Shown here piece by piece: positions 7,362 to 15,304 of a stretch of DNA of 64,000 nt. How positions within the stretch are numbered: position 1 is the stretch's first letter; the number at the start of each line of letters is the position of its first letter. The translations under genes and the position numbers were made by a program. Source of the DNA: Billgrantia bachuensis (GTDB taxonomy: Bacteria > Pseudomonadota > Gammaproteobacteria > Pseudomonadales > Halomonadaceae); the NCBI RefSeq assembly GCF_011742165.1, contig NZ_JAAQTO010000004.1:161519-225518 (forward strand), read 5' to 3'. Under the pieces are notes generated by a model. That model made no database searches. It was not told the origin of the DNA and worked only from the letters and a program-made list of their open reading frames with translations.

Positions 7362-9593
7362 TCAGCCTTGGACGACGTAGCTGTCGGCATAACCAAAGCG
7401 CTTCAGTTCGGCACGCAGTGCCGCCAGTTCGCCGGGATCGCCGATGGGGCCAAGCTGCACCCGATGCAGGTCGGAAGTGCTGACCAACCGCATCGGCTGG
7501 GCAAAGGTGTCACTGAGCTGATGGCCGACATCCTGTGCGCGCTCGGAGTTGCTCAGCGCTACCACCTGCAGATAAGCCCCCTGCTGAATGCTCTCCGCCT
7601 GCCGCTCGATCTGAGCCACGGTTTCCAGCTCGCCATAGACACTAGCCACTGGCTGGGTGTCGGCCCAGGCAGAGGTAACGCTCGATTGAGCCGAGACGTC
7701 GCTCTGCTCGCTCATCGCGCCCGGCCACTGCTGCACGGCGCCCAGGTCGAGGTTTTCGCCCACTCGCTCGAGGGTGACTTCCACACGGCGATTCTGGCGA
7801 CGCCCTTCCACCGTGTCGTTGGTGGCGACAGGCTGCCGCGAGCCGTAGCCGCGGGTCTGGATCAGGCCGCGATCGACACCCTGGCTGGCCAGATACTCCG
7901 CCACGCTGTCGGCGCGCCGCTGGGACAACGGATCGTTGATGGCGTCGCTGCCGGTGCTGTCGGCATGGCCGGCGATGAATACCCGCGCCAGGTCGCTGCG
8001 ATCACGGATCTGGCCCGCCAGCACGTCGAGTTCCTGGCGCGCATCGGGGCCCAGTTCGGCGCTGTTGACGGCGAACAGGGCATCGGCAGAGAGCGTGACG
8101 TCAGGGGCGCGGCTCGGAGCCGGGGCACTGATGCCGCGGGTAAAGTCGGCCAGCGTGTAGCCACCGGCGCCTTCGACCGGGCAGAGGATGCTGGGGTCGA
8201 GGGCAACGCCATCACTGCCCAGTTCGGCCAAGGTCGGCATGTCGTCGCGCATCACACCCAAGGCCTGCATCAGCTGACCCATAGCGGCAAGTGTCCGGGC
8301 ATCGGCCAGAGCAATATCGTACTGGGCATTGGTATAGGCCCGGCTTGCCTCGAAGTATTCGTTTTCGCTGTCGAGCACGTCGAGCAAGGTGCGCTGACCG
8401 ATGTCGAACTGCTGCTGATAGGCACCACGAACACGGTCGATCGACTGACGGTGGTCGTTGAGGTAGCGAATCTGCTCGCGCAGACGCTGGGTGTCGTTAA
8501 AGGCGATCTGCGTGGTCTGGCGTACGTTGGTGCACGCGAGATCACGCTGATCGATCGCCTGTTCGACACGATCGCTGGCCGCCCGGAACGAGGCCAGATC
8601 GCTGCCGCCACGGTACAGGTTCATGCTGGCGACCAGCTCGATGCTGTGGCGATCGCGCCGACCGAAGCCGTCGTAGCCGTTCTCGTTGTTATTGGTGCCG
8701 GTACGACCACGCAGGTCCAGGCGCGGCTGGAACCCGGCCTTGCTGCCGGATTGCTCCGCCCTTGCCGCTTCGATGTTTTCGATGGCGGCATGGAAATCGG
8801 GGTTGCCCTGGAAGGCGAGATCGACCGCCTCGGCCACCGAAGGGGGCAGGCGATCGTCGAGCTGCGGCGCAGGCGCCAGGTTCTCGGCCGGCAGGCCGCC
8901 GACGATGCGCTGATAACGGGCCGTGACGTCGTGCAGGTTGGAGGCTTCGGTCATCAGATTCGATTCGGCCAATGCCAGGCGGCCGCTGATCTGCTCGAGG
9001 TCGACCCCACGCCCGGCTCCGGAGCTCACGCGATCTTCGATCTGATTGTAGACGCGCAGATGATCGGCGTAGTTGCTCTGGGCCAAGCGGACCAGCTCGC
9101 GATAGCGGCTGACGTCGAGATAGGCCTGCGTGGCTTCCAGTGCCACATTCTCGCTGGCGCCAAGCAGCTCGTAATAGCGCACCAGCTCAGCGCGATCGAG
9201 ACGCTCGACTTCGCTGCGAGTGGCGAAGCCATCATAGAGCATCTGGGATAGGCGCAGTTCGGCGAAATCAGTATCGTAGCTGCCGCGTCCGTCACCCTCC
9301 CGCTCCTCGATCCCGACGCCGGCGGCCAGGTCGATACTCGGAAGATAGTTGCCACGGGCCACGCCGACATCATGCCCGGCTGCACTCAACCCGTTCATGG
9401 CCGCCTTGACTTCGGGGTTGGTAGTCAGGGCTTGACGTACCACCTGCTGGATATCGGCAGAACCCGGCGCTGCCAGGCCTGGCGGCAGGGTCTGGGCCAC
9501 CGCAGCGGCCACCGGAAGGAGAGCAAGGGATGTACCCACCATCATGGCTTTAGCCAACCGATGGGTACGAGAGAGGTCAATCGCATTTGTCAT
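7362..9593 (-). CDS. TolC-family outer-membrane channel fused to OmpA and SPOR domains
   Basis: This 743-residue protein has an N-terminal signal peptide (AMMVGTSLALLPVAAAVAQ). Residues about 45-450 are a TolC-type efflux domain with the usual repeats and coiled coils. An OmpA-type peptidoglycan-binding domain follows at about 498-606 (DSTGSDAINDPLSQRRADSV, then NDTVEGRRQNRRVEV). A C-terminal SPOR-like domain spans about 668-743 (YLQVVALSNSERAQDV, VQLGPIGD). TolC/LapE channels are normally 430-480 residues, so roughly 290 residues are extra. It is the likely outer-membrane exit for the adhesin. The added domains would tether the channel to the cell wall, and the SPOR domain may favour septal or denuded glycan; that consequence is inference. 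Confidence 0.88.
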   Translation of the reverse strand: MTNAIDLSRTHRLAKAMMVGTSLALLPVAAAVAQTLPPGLAAPGSADIQQVVRQALTTNPEVKAAMNGLSAAGHDVGVARGNYLPSIDLAAGVGIEEREGDGRGSYDTDFAELRLSQMLYDGFATRSEVERLDRAELVRYYELLGASENVALEATQAYLDVSRYRELVRLAQSNYADHLRVYNQIEDRVSSGAGRGVDLEQISGRLALAESNLMTEASNLHDVTARYQRIVGGLPAENLAPAPQLDDRLPPSVAEAVDLAFQGNPDFHAAIENIEAARAEQSGSKAGFQPRLDLRGRTGTNNNENGYDGFGRRDRHSIELVASMNLYRGGSDLASFRAASDRVEQAIDQRDLACTNVRQTTQIAFNDTQRLREQIRYLNDHRQSIDRVRGAYQQQFDIGQRTLLDVLDSENEYFEASRAYTNAQYDIALADARTLAAMGQLMQALGVMRDDMPTLAELGSDGVALDPSILCPVEGAGGYTLADFTRGISAPAPSRAPDVTLSADALFAVNSAELGPDARQELDVLAGQIRDRSDLARVFIAGHADSTGSDAINDPLSQRRADSVAEYLASQGVDRGLIQTRGYGSRQPVATNDTVEGRRQNRRVEVTLERVGENLDLGAVQQWPGAMSEQSDVSAQSSVTSAWADTQPVASVYGELETVAQIERQAESIQQGAYLQVVALSNSERAQDVGHQLSDTFAQPMRLVSTSDLHRVQLGPIGDPGELAALRAELKRFGYADSYVVQG

Positions 9594-10055
9594 GGGTGTT
9601 CCCTTTCATGATTCGGATGCCCCGTCTGCACAGGCAATCCGTCGAGTTGTGAAGACATGTTTTTGTTATTACGGGGCTCATCCGGAGCGGCCGGATGGTG
9701 CATCCATTCCCGATTCCCTTGGATATCGCATTCTTGCCTGACCAACACCCCTTTATGTAACTCATATGTAACACTCGAGTGACCCCCAAGTGCCCTATCG
9801 TCACCCTCTTATGGGATTATCAGGCGTAATTGTTGCACTTTTGTAAGCTAGCGTAACCGAGGCAGTAAAAAAGTCCAATAGTTTCTCACCCTGTTCTTCA
9901 ACCTTTGGCATGGCATGAACCTATCCCAAGCATGAGAACCTCAAGCATGCCCTCTTCAAAGCCGGTATCAGGCAGCGAGGCTCTCCCGGTGGCCTGCAAA
10001 CATGCTATCGTCAGCCACATGACCGACATGAGCCATCAGCACAAGGAGAGACGTC
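9594..10055. other. Divergent intergenic region upstream of the adhesin-secretion operon
   Basis: No convincing gene is visible in these 462 bp. The region lies between the minus-strand channel gene and a plus-strand small gene, so it should hold promoters for both. It contains the direct repeat at 9754-9772 and a strong AAGGAGAG ribosome site just before 10056. It is visibly richer in A and T than the flanking genes. Confidence 0.6.
9754..9772 (-). promoter_or_regulatory. Candidate operator: TATGTAAC direct repeat
   Basis: TATGTAAC occurs at 9754-9761 and again at 9765-9772, an 11-bp phase matching one helical turn, about 160-180 bp upstream of the channel gene start. The related ATGTAAC also occurs in the adhesin leader near 2895-2905. 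This could be a binding site for the operon's LuxR-type regulator; the assignment is inference. Confidence 0.3.
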
Positions 10056-10340
10056 ATGTCTGCCTCATCCGAAATTCAGAAAACGCGAGTTATCACGGAA
10101 CTGCGCGGTTTCATCAAGAAACTGCTACAGGAACCCCAGATTCTGGAACGCTCTCTGGATATCGCACGCCGCCATTATGGCGAGGGCAACCCGGAAGGCG
10201 CTCAGGCTCGCATCGCCAACGAGATTTCCGACACCACCAGCGTGCACATCCCCGAGGATCCGCAGGAACATTCGGAGGCCGACAAGCTGTTCCTGGAACT
10301 GCTCAAGGAAGTGATCAACGAGGAGCAGGCCCTCTATTAG
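10056..10340 (+). CDS. Small conserved-looking protein of unknown function
   Basis: The 94-residue product is acidic and mostly helical by composition, with no signal peptide, membrane segment or cysteine. The start has a strong AAGGAGAG site 6 nt upstream, and the reading frame has the GC-rich third-position bias of its neighbours, so it is probably real. I do not recognise the family. It stands alone between the divergent adhesin-export operon and thiI. Confidence 0.65.
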   Translation: MSASSEIQKTRVITELRGFIKKLLQEPQILERSLDIARRHYGEGNPEGAQARIANEISDTTSVHIPEDPQEHSEADKLFLELLKEVINEEQALY

Positions 10341-10391
10341 GGAAACGCTGCATGGATATCTGCGCATCCCTGAGCCCGATGACGACCCGAG

Positions 10392-10409
10392 CGGGCGCCA
10401 CGGCGCCCG
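10392..10409 (+). terminator. Hairpin downstream of the small gene
   Basis: CGGGCGC and GCGCCCG form a perfect 7-bp stem around CACG, 50 nt after the stop of the small gene. No T run follows, so it is a weak or Rho-assisted terminator at best. Confidence 0.3.
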
Positions 10410-10454
10410 TCGAGCCTCTCTACGCTAACCGAGCGCACGCCAGCACTGTTGCTC

Positions 10455-10463
10455 TGGTATAAT
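10455..10463 (+). promoter_or_regulatory. Extended -10 promoter element for thiI
   Basis: TGGTATAAT is a perfect TGn-TATAAT extended -10 element, 41 nt upstream of the thiI start. No good -35 hexamer lies 17 nt upstream, which is usual for extended -10 promoters. Confidence 0.55.
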
Positions 10464-10504
10464 GGCAAGCAATTGTTTTCCAAAACTTTCATAAGTGCGT
10501 TGCC

Positions 10505-11980
10505 ATGTACTACCTGCTGAAGTTATTTCCAGAAATCACCATCAAGTCGCGCTCCGTACGCCGCCAGATGACCCGTTGCCTGGTCGGCAACATCCGCAAC
10601 GTACTGCGCCCGCTGGGCGAAGAGGTAAACGTTCAGGGCGGCTGGGACGCTTTGAAGGTGCGGATACCTGCCAACGCCCCGGCGGAGTGGCGCAATCGAT
10701 TGGAAGAGATGCTGTGCCGCATTCCCGGCATTCACGAAGTGCAGTGTGTCGAAGAAGTCCCTTTCCTCTCCTTTGCCGACACGACCGAGCGACTGCTGCC
10801 GGTCTGGCGGGACGTCATCGCAGGGCGAACCTTTCGCGTCACGGTGAAACGCCGGGGCGTACATGATTTCTCCTCGGAGGATCTCGAGCGTCATCTCGGC
10901 AGAGAATTGCTCGATGCAGCACCGGGTTCCAGTGTTCGGCTCAAGGCGCCGGACGTGGACGTGCGGGTGGACGTGGTCGAAAGCCGCCTGCGCCTGGTAC
11001 GCCAGCGTTGGCCGGGGCTGGGCGGATATCCCTTGGGCCTGCAAGGCCAGGCCCTGGCCCTGATCTCGGGCGGCTACGATTCGCCAGTGGCGGTATGGAA
11101 AATGATGCGGCGCGGCATCAAGACACATTTCCTGTTCTTCGAGCTCGGAGGTGCCGGCCACGAGGCTGCCGTGCGTGAGGTCTCGTCCCATCTATGGGAA
11201 GCCTACGGTCGCTCGCATCGGGTAAAGTTCTTCGCGGTACCGTTCGAAGGCGTGGTAGGGGAACTGCAGCGCAGCATACCCGACGGCCTCATCGGAGTGG
11301 TGCTCAAGCGCATGATGGTACGCGCGGCCAGCCGCATCGCATCGCGCTCGCGAATTCCAATGCTGGTAACCGGCGATGCCATCGCTCAGGTCTCGAGCCA
11401 GAGCCTGACCAACCTCGTGCTCATGGACGAGGCTAGCGACGTGCCGATCCTGCGTCCGCTGATTGCCGAGGACAAGCAGTCGATCATCGATACCGCTCGC
11501 CAGATCGGTACCGCCCCTTTCGCCGAAGGCATGCCGGAGGTATGCGGTGCCGTCTCCCAGCGGCCCAACACCCAGGCGCGTCACGACAAGGTTGTCGCAG
11601 CCGAGGCGAACTTCGACTTCGGCGTGCTCGATGCCGCCGTCGAGCTGGCCGTGTCGACTCGCTCCGACCGGCTCATGGAGCCGCTACCCGAAAGCGAGTC
11701 TCAGTTGGAGGTAGTAACCGACCTGCAGACCATGGCTGACGCGTCCAACGTCAGCGTGATCGATATTCGCCCTCCGGCGGAGCGTGAAGCCGCACCGCTC
11801 GAGCTCGAACAGGTGGAATGCCTGGAGATCCCCTTCTTCGAACTCCAGTCGCGTGCCGAGACGCTGCCCGACAATCGCCGTTACTTGCTCTATTGCGACC
11901 AGGGCGTGATGAGCCGCATGCAGGCCATGCACTTGCATGACCGTGGGTTGCGGCACTTTGGGGTCTATCGCACTTCTTGA
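10505..11980 (+). CDS. thiI: tRNA 4-thiouridine synthase / thiamine biosynthesis sulfurtransferase ThiI
   Basis: This 491-residue protein makes 4-thiouridine at tRNA position 8 and supplies sulfur for the thiazole of thiamine. An N-terminal ferredoxin-like/THUMP region (LFPEITIKSRSVRRQM) is followed by a PP-loop ATPase domain with SGGYDSPVA. A C-terminal rhodanese-like domain carries LLYCDQGVMSRMQA. Both redox cysteines known from E. coli ThiI have counterparts: the one in MPEVCGAVSQRPN and the rhodanese cysteine in LYCDQGVMS. Length and domain order match the long, rhodanese-bearing form. It is monocistronic behind an extended -10 promoter. Confidence 0.95.
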   Translation: MYYLLKLFPEITIKSRSVRRQMTRCLVGNIRNVLRPLGEEVNVQGGWDALKVRIPANAPAEWRNRLEEMLCRIPGIHEVQCVEEVPFLSFADTTERLLPVWRDVIAGRTFRVTVKRRGVHDFSSEDLERHLGRELLDAAPGSSVRLKAPDVDVRVDVVESRLRLVRQRWPGLGGYPLGLQGQALALISGGYDSPVAVWKMMRRGIKTHFLFFELGGAGHEAAVREVSSHLWEAYGRSHRVKFFAVPFEGVVGELQRSIPDGLIGVVLKRMMVRAASRIASRSRIPMLVTGDAIAQVSSQSLTNLVLMDEASDVPILRPLIAEDKQSIIDTARQIGTAPFAEGMPEVCGAVSQRPNTQARHDKVVAAEANFDFGVLDAAVELAVSTRSDRLMEPLPESESQLEVVTDLQTMADASNVSVIDIRPPAEREAAPLELEQVECLEIPFFELQSRAETLPDNRRYLLYCDQGVMSRMQAMHLHDRGLRHFGVYRTS

Positions 11981-12082
11981 CACTTGGTGACGGTTACAAA
12001 TTCTTTTTTAGCAATCTCTTTATCGCCCCGCCGGACTGCGCTAAAACGAAATTAACAGGTCGCGGTCGGTGGGGAGTGACGT

Positions 12083-15000
12083 ATGGGTGCGCGCAAGTCT
12101 TCGTCACGCCGGAATTCGTCTGCTGTGACGTGGCTCGACAATGGCGAATCGCTCGAGAAGCGCTCGCCTCTCATCCAGGAACCGAAGCTCGCTCCGGCGC
12201 CCCAGGAAGCGCCATCACATCGCTATCTCTATCTGGGCTTGGGCATACTGCTGCTACTGTTCGGCGTAACGCTGGCCACGCTGCTGGTGGCTGAGGCCAA
12301 GACATCTCACTTTCAGGCCCAGGAGCTTTCGCGCTACGCCGCGACCCTGCGCTATACGCTAGAGTCGGGGAGCAGCAGCCAAATCCAGTTCCCCGGCCAT
12401 GGCCCCTTCGATCAACGTCTGGGTTATTCAAAATTGCCGGAGCTGGAGGCACGCCTGCTGTCGCGCGGTTACGAGATCACCGAGCAGGCACGCTTCTCGC
12501 CTGCTCTGCTCGATTACACTCGCCGTGGCTTCTTCCCGCCCTATGCGGAAAAGACTCAGGCCGGTTTGTACATCGAGGAGTGCCGGGGCGATACCCTATA
12601 CCAGTTCCAACACCCCCAGCGCCAATATCCCAGTTTCGACACCATTCCCCCCGTGGTGCTGCAAACACTGCTGTTCATCGAGAATCGTCAACTGCTGGAC
12701 GAGAGCACACCTTACGCCAATCCCGCCGTCGATTGGCCACGCTTCACCAAGGCGGCCTTGTCCCAGGTCGGGCGAGCCCTCGATCTCCCCGGACAGTCAG
12801 CGGGCGGTAGCACACTGGCCACTCAGCTCGAGAAGTATCGCCACTCGCCCCGGGGCCTGACCAACTCCCCCAGGGAAAAGCTGCGCCAGATGATCTCGGC
12901 CAGCGTGCGCAGCTATCAGGATGGCCCCCAGACCCTGACCGCTCGTCAGGATGTGGCGCTTGACTATCTCAACACCGTGCCGCTTTCGGCCGCCCCCGGC
13001 TACGGCGAGGTGCATGGCATTGGCGACGGCCTGTGGGCTTGGTTCGGTGCCGATTTCGATGCGTTCAATCGGCGCCTGTCAATCGGCTTCGACAAGGTCG
13101 ACAACCGAATGGAGCAGGGGCTGGCACTGCGCCAGGTCGTGGCGTTGATGATCGCGCAGCGGCGCCCCTCCTGGTACCTGATGGGCGGACGCAAGGCGCT
13201 GGAGGAACTGACTGACAGCTATCTGCGGCTGTTGCGGCAGGACGGTGTGATATCGGACACCCTTGCCCAGGCGGCGCAGGAGCAGCGCCTGACCTTCCGC
13301 GACTACACCGAGACGCCTTTCAGCCTGCGCATTGAGCCGGACAAGGGGGTGCGGGTGGCACGCCAACGCTTGGGCGGCATGCTAGGCATGTCCTTGTATG
13401 ACCTCGACCGGCTCGACCTCAGCGCTCGTACTACCCTCAACGCCAGCCTTCAGGGTGAAGTCACCGCCTACCTGCATCGCCTGGCGGATCCAGAGTTCGC
13501 CGCCGAGATCGGCCTGCTGGGAGAGCGCTTGCTTGCGCCCGATCGAACCCAGGATGTGCGCTACAGCTTCACCCTGTTCGAGCGCAGTGAAGACGGCTTC
13601 ATGGTGCGCGTGCAGACCGACAATACCGACCAGCCTTTCGATATCAACGAAGGCAGCAAGCTCGAGCTCGGCTCTACTGCCAAGCTACGGGTATTGGCAA
13701 CCTATCTGGAAGTGGTCGCCGAGTTGCATGAACGTCACGCCGGCAAGAGCATGGAGGCACTTCGTGCAGTCGAGACCGACCGTCAGGACGTGCTCAGCCG
13801 CTGGGTGCTTGATCGACTCATCGAAGCTCCTGGGCTGACGCTCGACGAGCTGCTGGCCATGGCCATGGAGCGGCGCTATTCGGCAAGCCCAGCGGAAGCT
13901 TTCTTCACCGGGGGTGGACAGCACACGTTCAGCAATTTCCGCCGCGAGGACAACGGTCGCAACCCGACGCTCACTGAAGCCATGCGCGAGTCGCTCAACC
14001 TGCCTTTCATCCGCCTGATGCGGGACCTGGTGCGCTACAGCACGCACCTCAACGAACACCGGACCCAATTACTGGAGGACGACAGCGATCCTAGGCGCCT
14101 GGAGTACCTGCGCCTGTTCGCCGATCGCGAGGGACGTACCTTCCTGCAGCGCTTCTGGCGCAAGTACCGCCATTTGGACAACGATCAGCGCCTCGTCACC
14201 TTCCTCGAGGGGCTCAACGTTTCCGCGCCGCGCCTGGCCGCGGTGCATCGCTACCTGTACCCCGAGGCCAGCCGTGACGACTTCGCCGCATTCCTCGGCT
14301 CCTGGCTGCCCAGCGCCTCCCACCTGAGCGAGCGCGAAGTCGATACGCTCTTTGAACGCTACGCACCCGGCAACTATTCACTGACCGACCAAGGTTATGT
14401 CGCCCGGGTACATCCACTCGAGCTGTGGCTTCTGGGTTACCTGCTCGATTACCCGGATGCCAGCTTTGCTGAGGCAGCTTCGGCCAGTGTCGACGAGCGC
14501 CAGGAGGTCTACGGCTGGCTGTTCCGGACGCGGCATCGCAGCGCTCGCGACGTGCGTATACGCACCATGCTCGAAGTCGAAGCGTTCCTCGACATCCATG
14601 AGCGCTGGCAGCGCCTGGGCTATCCCTTCGAACACCTGGTGCCTTCGCTGGCCACTGCGGTGGGCTCGTCGGGTGACCGCCCCGCGGCACTGGCCGAGCT
14701 GATGGGTATCATCCTCAACGACGGCGTAAGGCAACCTACCCTGCGTATCGATGAGCTGCACTTCGCCGCCGGCACGCCTTACGAGACTCGCTTCCTGCCG
14801 GCCCCCGGACGTGCCCAGCGGGTCATGGCCCCTGAAGTGGCGGCAGTGCTGCGCGACGCGCTTTCGCAGGTGGTCGAAGGCGGTACCGCCCGACGCCTGC
14901 ACGGCAGCTTCGTACAGGAGGACGGTACGCCGCTGGTCTTGGGCGGCAAGACCGGCACTGGCAACAACCGTATCGAAACGGTGAGTCGCGGCGGTCAGGT

Positions 15001-15304
15001 GACCAGTTCACGCGCGCTCAACCGCACCGCCACTTTCGTCTTCTATCTCGGCGACAACCACTTCGGCACCCTCACCGCTTATGTGGCGGGCACGGCTTCG
15101 GACGACTTCAGCTTTACTTCGGCTCTGCCGGTGCAAGTGCTCAAGGGCATGGAGCCGATACTGCGCCCCTACCTCGAACCCGGAGCGGGCAACTGTCCGG
15201 CCACGCCCCGCGACGAGTATCACTTTGCCGAAGATGCCGAAGCGGATCCGCCCGATGACGCTGGCGACGACTCCTCCTCGTCCCCGGATATCGCCCTGCG
15301 CTAG
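12083..15304 (+). CDS. Atypical class A penicillin-binding protein (glycosyltransferase plus transpeptidase)
   Basis: The product is 1073 residues with one N-terminal membrane anchor at about 49-73. A GT51-like region has FIENR near residue 199, where the catalytic Glu of the usual EDxxFxxH motif would lie, and GGSTLATQ near 240 in place of GGSTITQQ. The transpeptidase half has STAK near 532 (SxxK), SLN near 636 (SxN) and KTGTG near 956. It is longer than E. coli PBP1a/1b, with a large insert between SxN and KTG (about residues 660-880). It should polymerise and crosslink peptidoglycan at the inner-membrane face. The start has GGGGAG 8 nt upstream. The stop interlocks with that of the convergent RND gene. 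Confidence 0.85.
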   Translation: MGARKSSSRRNSSAVTWLDNGESLEKRSPLIQEPKLAPAPQEAPSHRYLYLGLGILLLLFGVTLATLLVAEAKTSHFQAQELSRYAATLRYTLESGSSSQIQFPGHGPFDQRLGYSKLPELEARLLSRGYEITEQARFSPALLDYTRRGFFPPYAEKTQAGLYIEECRGDTLYQFQHPQRQYPSFDTIPPVVLQTLLFIENRQLLDESTPYANPAVDWPRFTKAALSQVGRALDLPGQSAGGSTLATQLEKYRHSPRGLTNSPREKLRQMISASVRSYQDGPQTLTARQDVALDYLNTVPLSAAPGYGEVHGIGDGLWAWFGADFDAFNRRLSIGFDKVDNRMEQGLALRQVVALMIAQRRPSWYLMGGRKALEELTDSYLRLLRQDGVISDTLAQAAQEQRLTFRDYTETPFSLRIEPDKGVRVARQRLGGMLGMSLYDLDRLDLSARTTLNASLQGEVTAYLHRLADPEFAAEIGLLGERLLAPDRTQDVRYSFTLFERSEDGFMVRVQTDNTDQPFDINEGSKLELGSTAKLRVLATYLEVVAELHERHAGKSMEALRAVETDRQDVLSRWVLDRLIEAPGLTLDELLAMAMERRYSASPAEAFFTGGGQHTFSNFRREDNGRNPTLTEAMRESLNLPFIRLMRDLVRYSTHLNEHRTQLLEDDSDPRRLEYLRLFADREGRTFLQRFWRKYRHLDNDQRLVTFLEGLNVSAPRLAAVHRYLYPEASRDDFAAFLGSWLPSASHLSEREVDTLFERYAPGNYSLTDQGYVARVHPLELWLLGYLLDYPDASFAEAASASVDERQEVYGWLFRTRHRSARDVRIRTMLEVEAFLDIHERWQRLGYPFEHLVPSLATAVGSSGDRPAALAELMGIILNDGVRQPTLRIDELHFAAGTPYETRFLPAPGRAQRVMAPEVAAVLRDALSQVVEGGTARRLHGSFVQEDGTPLVLGGKTGTGNNRIETVSRGGQVTSSRALNRTATFVFYLGDNHFGTLTAYVAGTASDDFSFTSALPVQVLKGMEPILRPYLEPGAGNCPATPRDEYHFAEDAEADPPDDAGDDSSSSPDIALR

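Noticed and set aside
7194..9251. A 685-codon plus-strand open frame opposite the TolC-like gene
   Set aside because: The minus strand encodes a clear TolC-OmpA-SPOR protein with a signal peptide. The long antisense frame is a by-product of high GC content.
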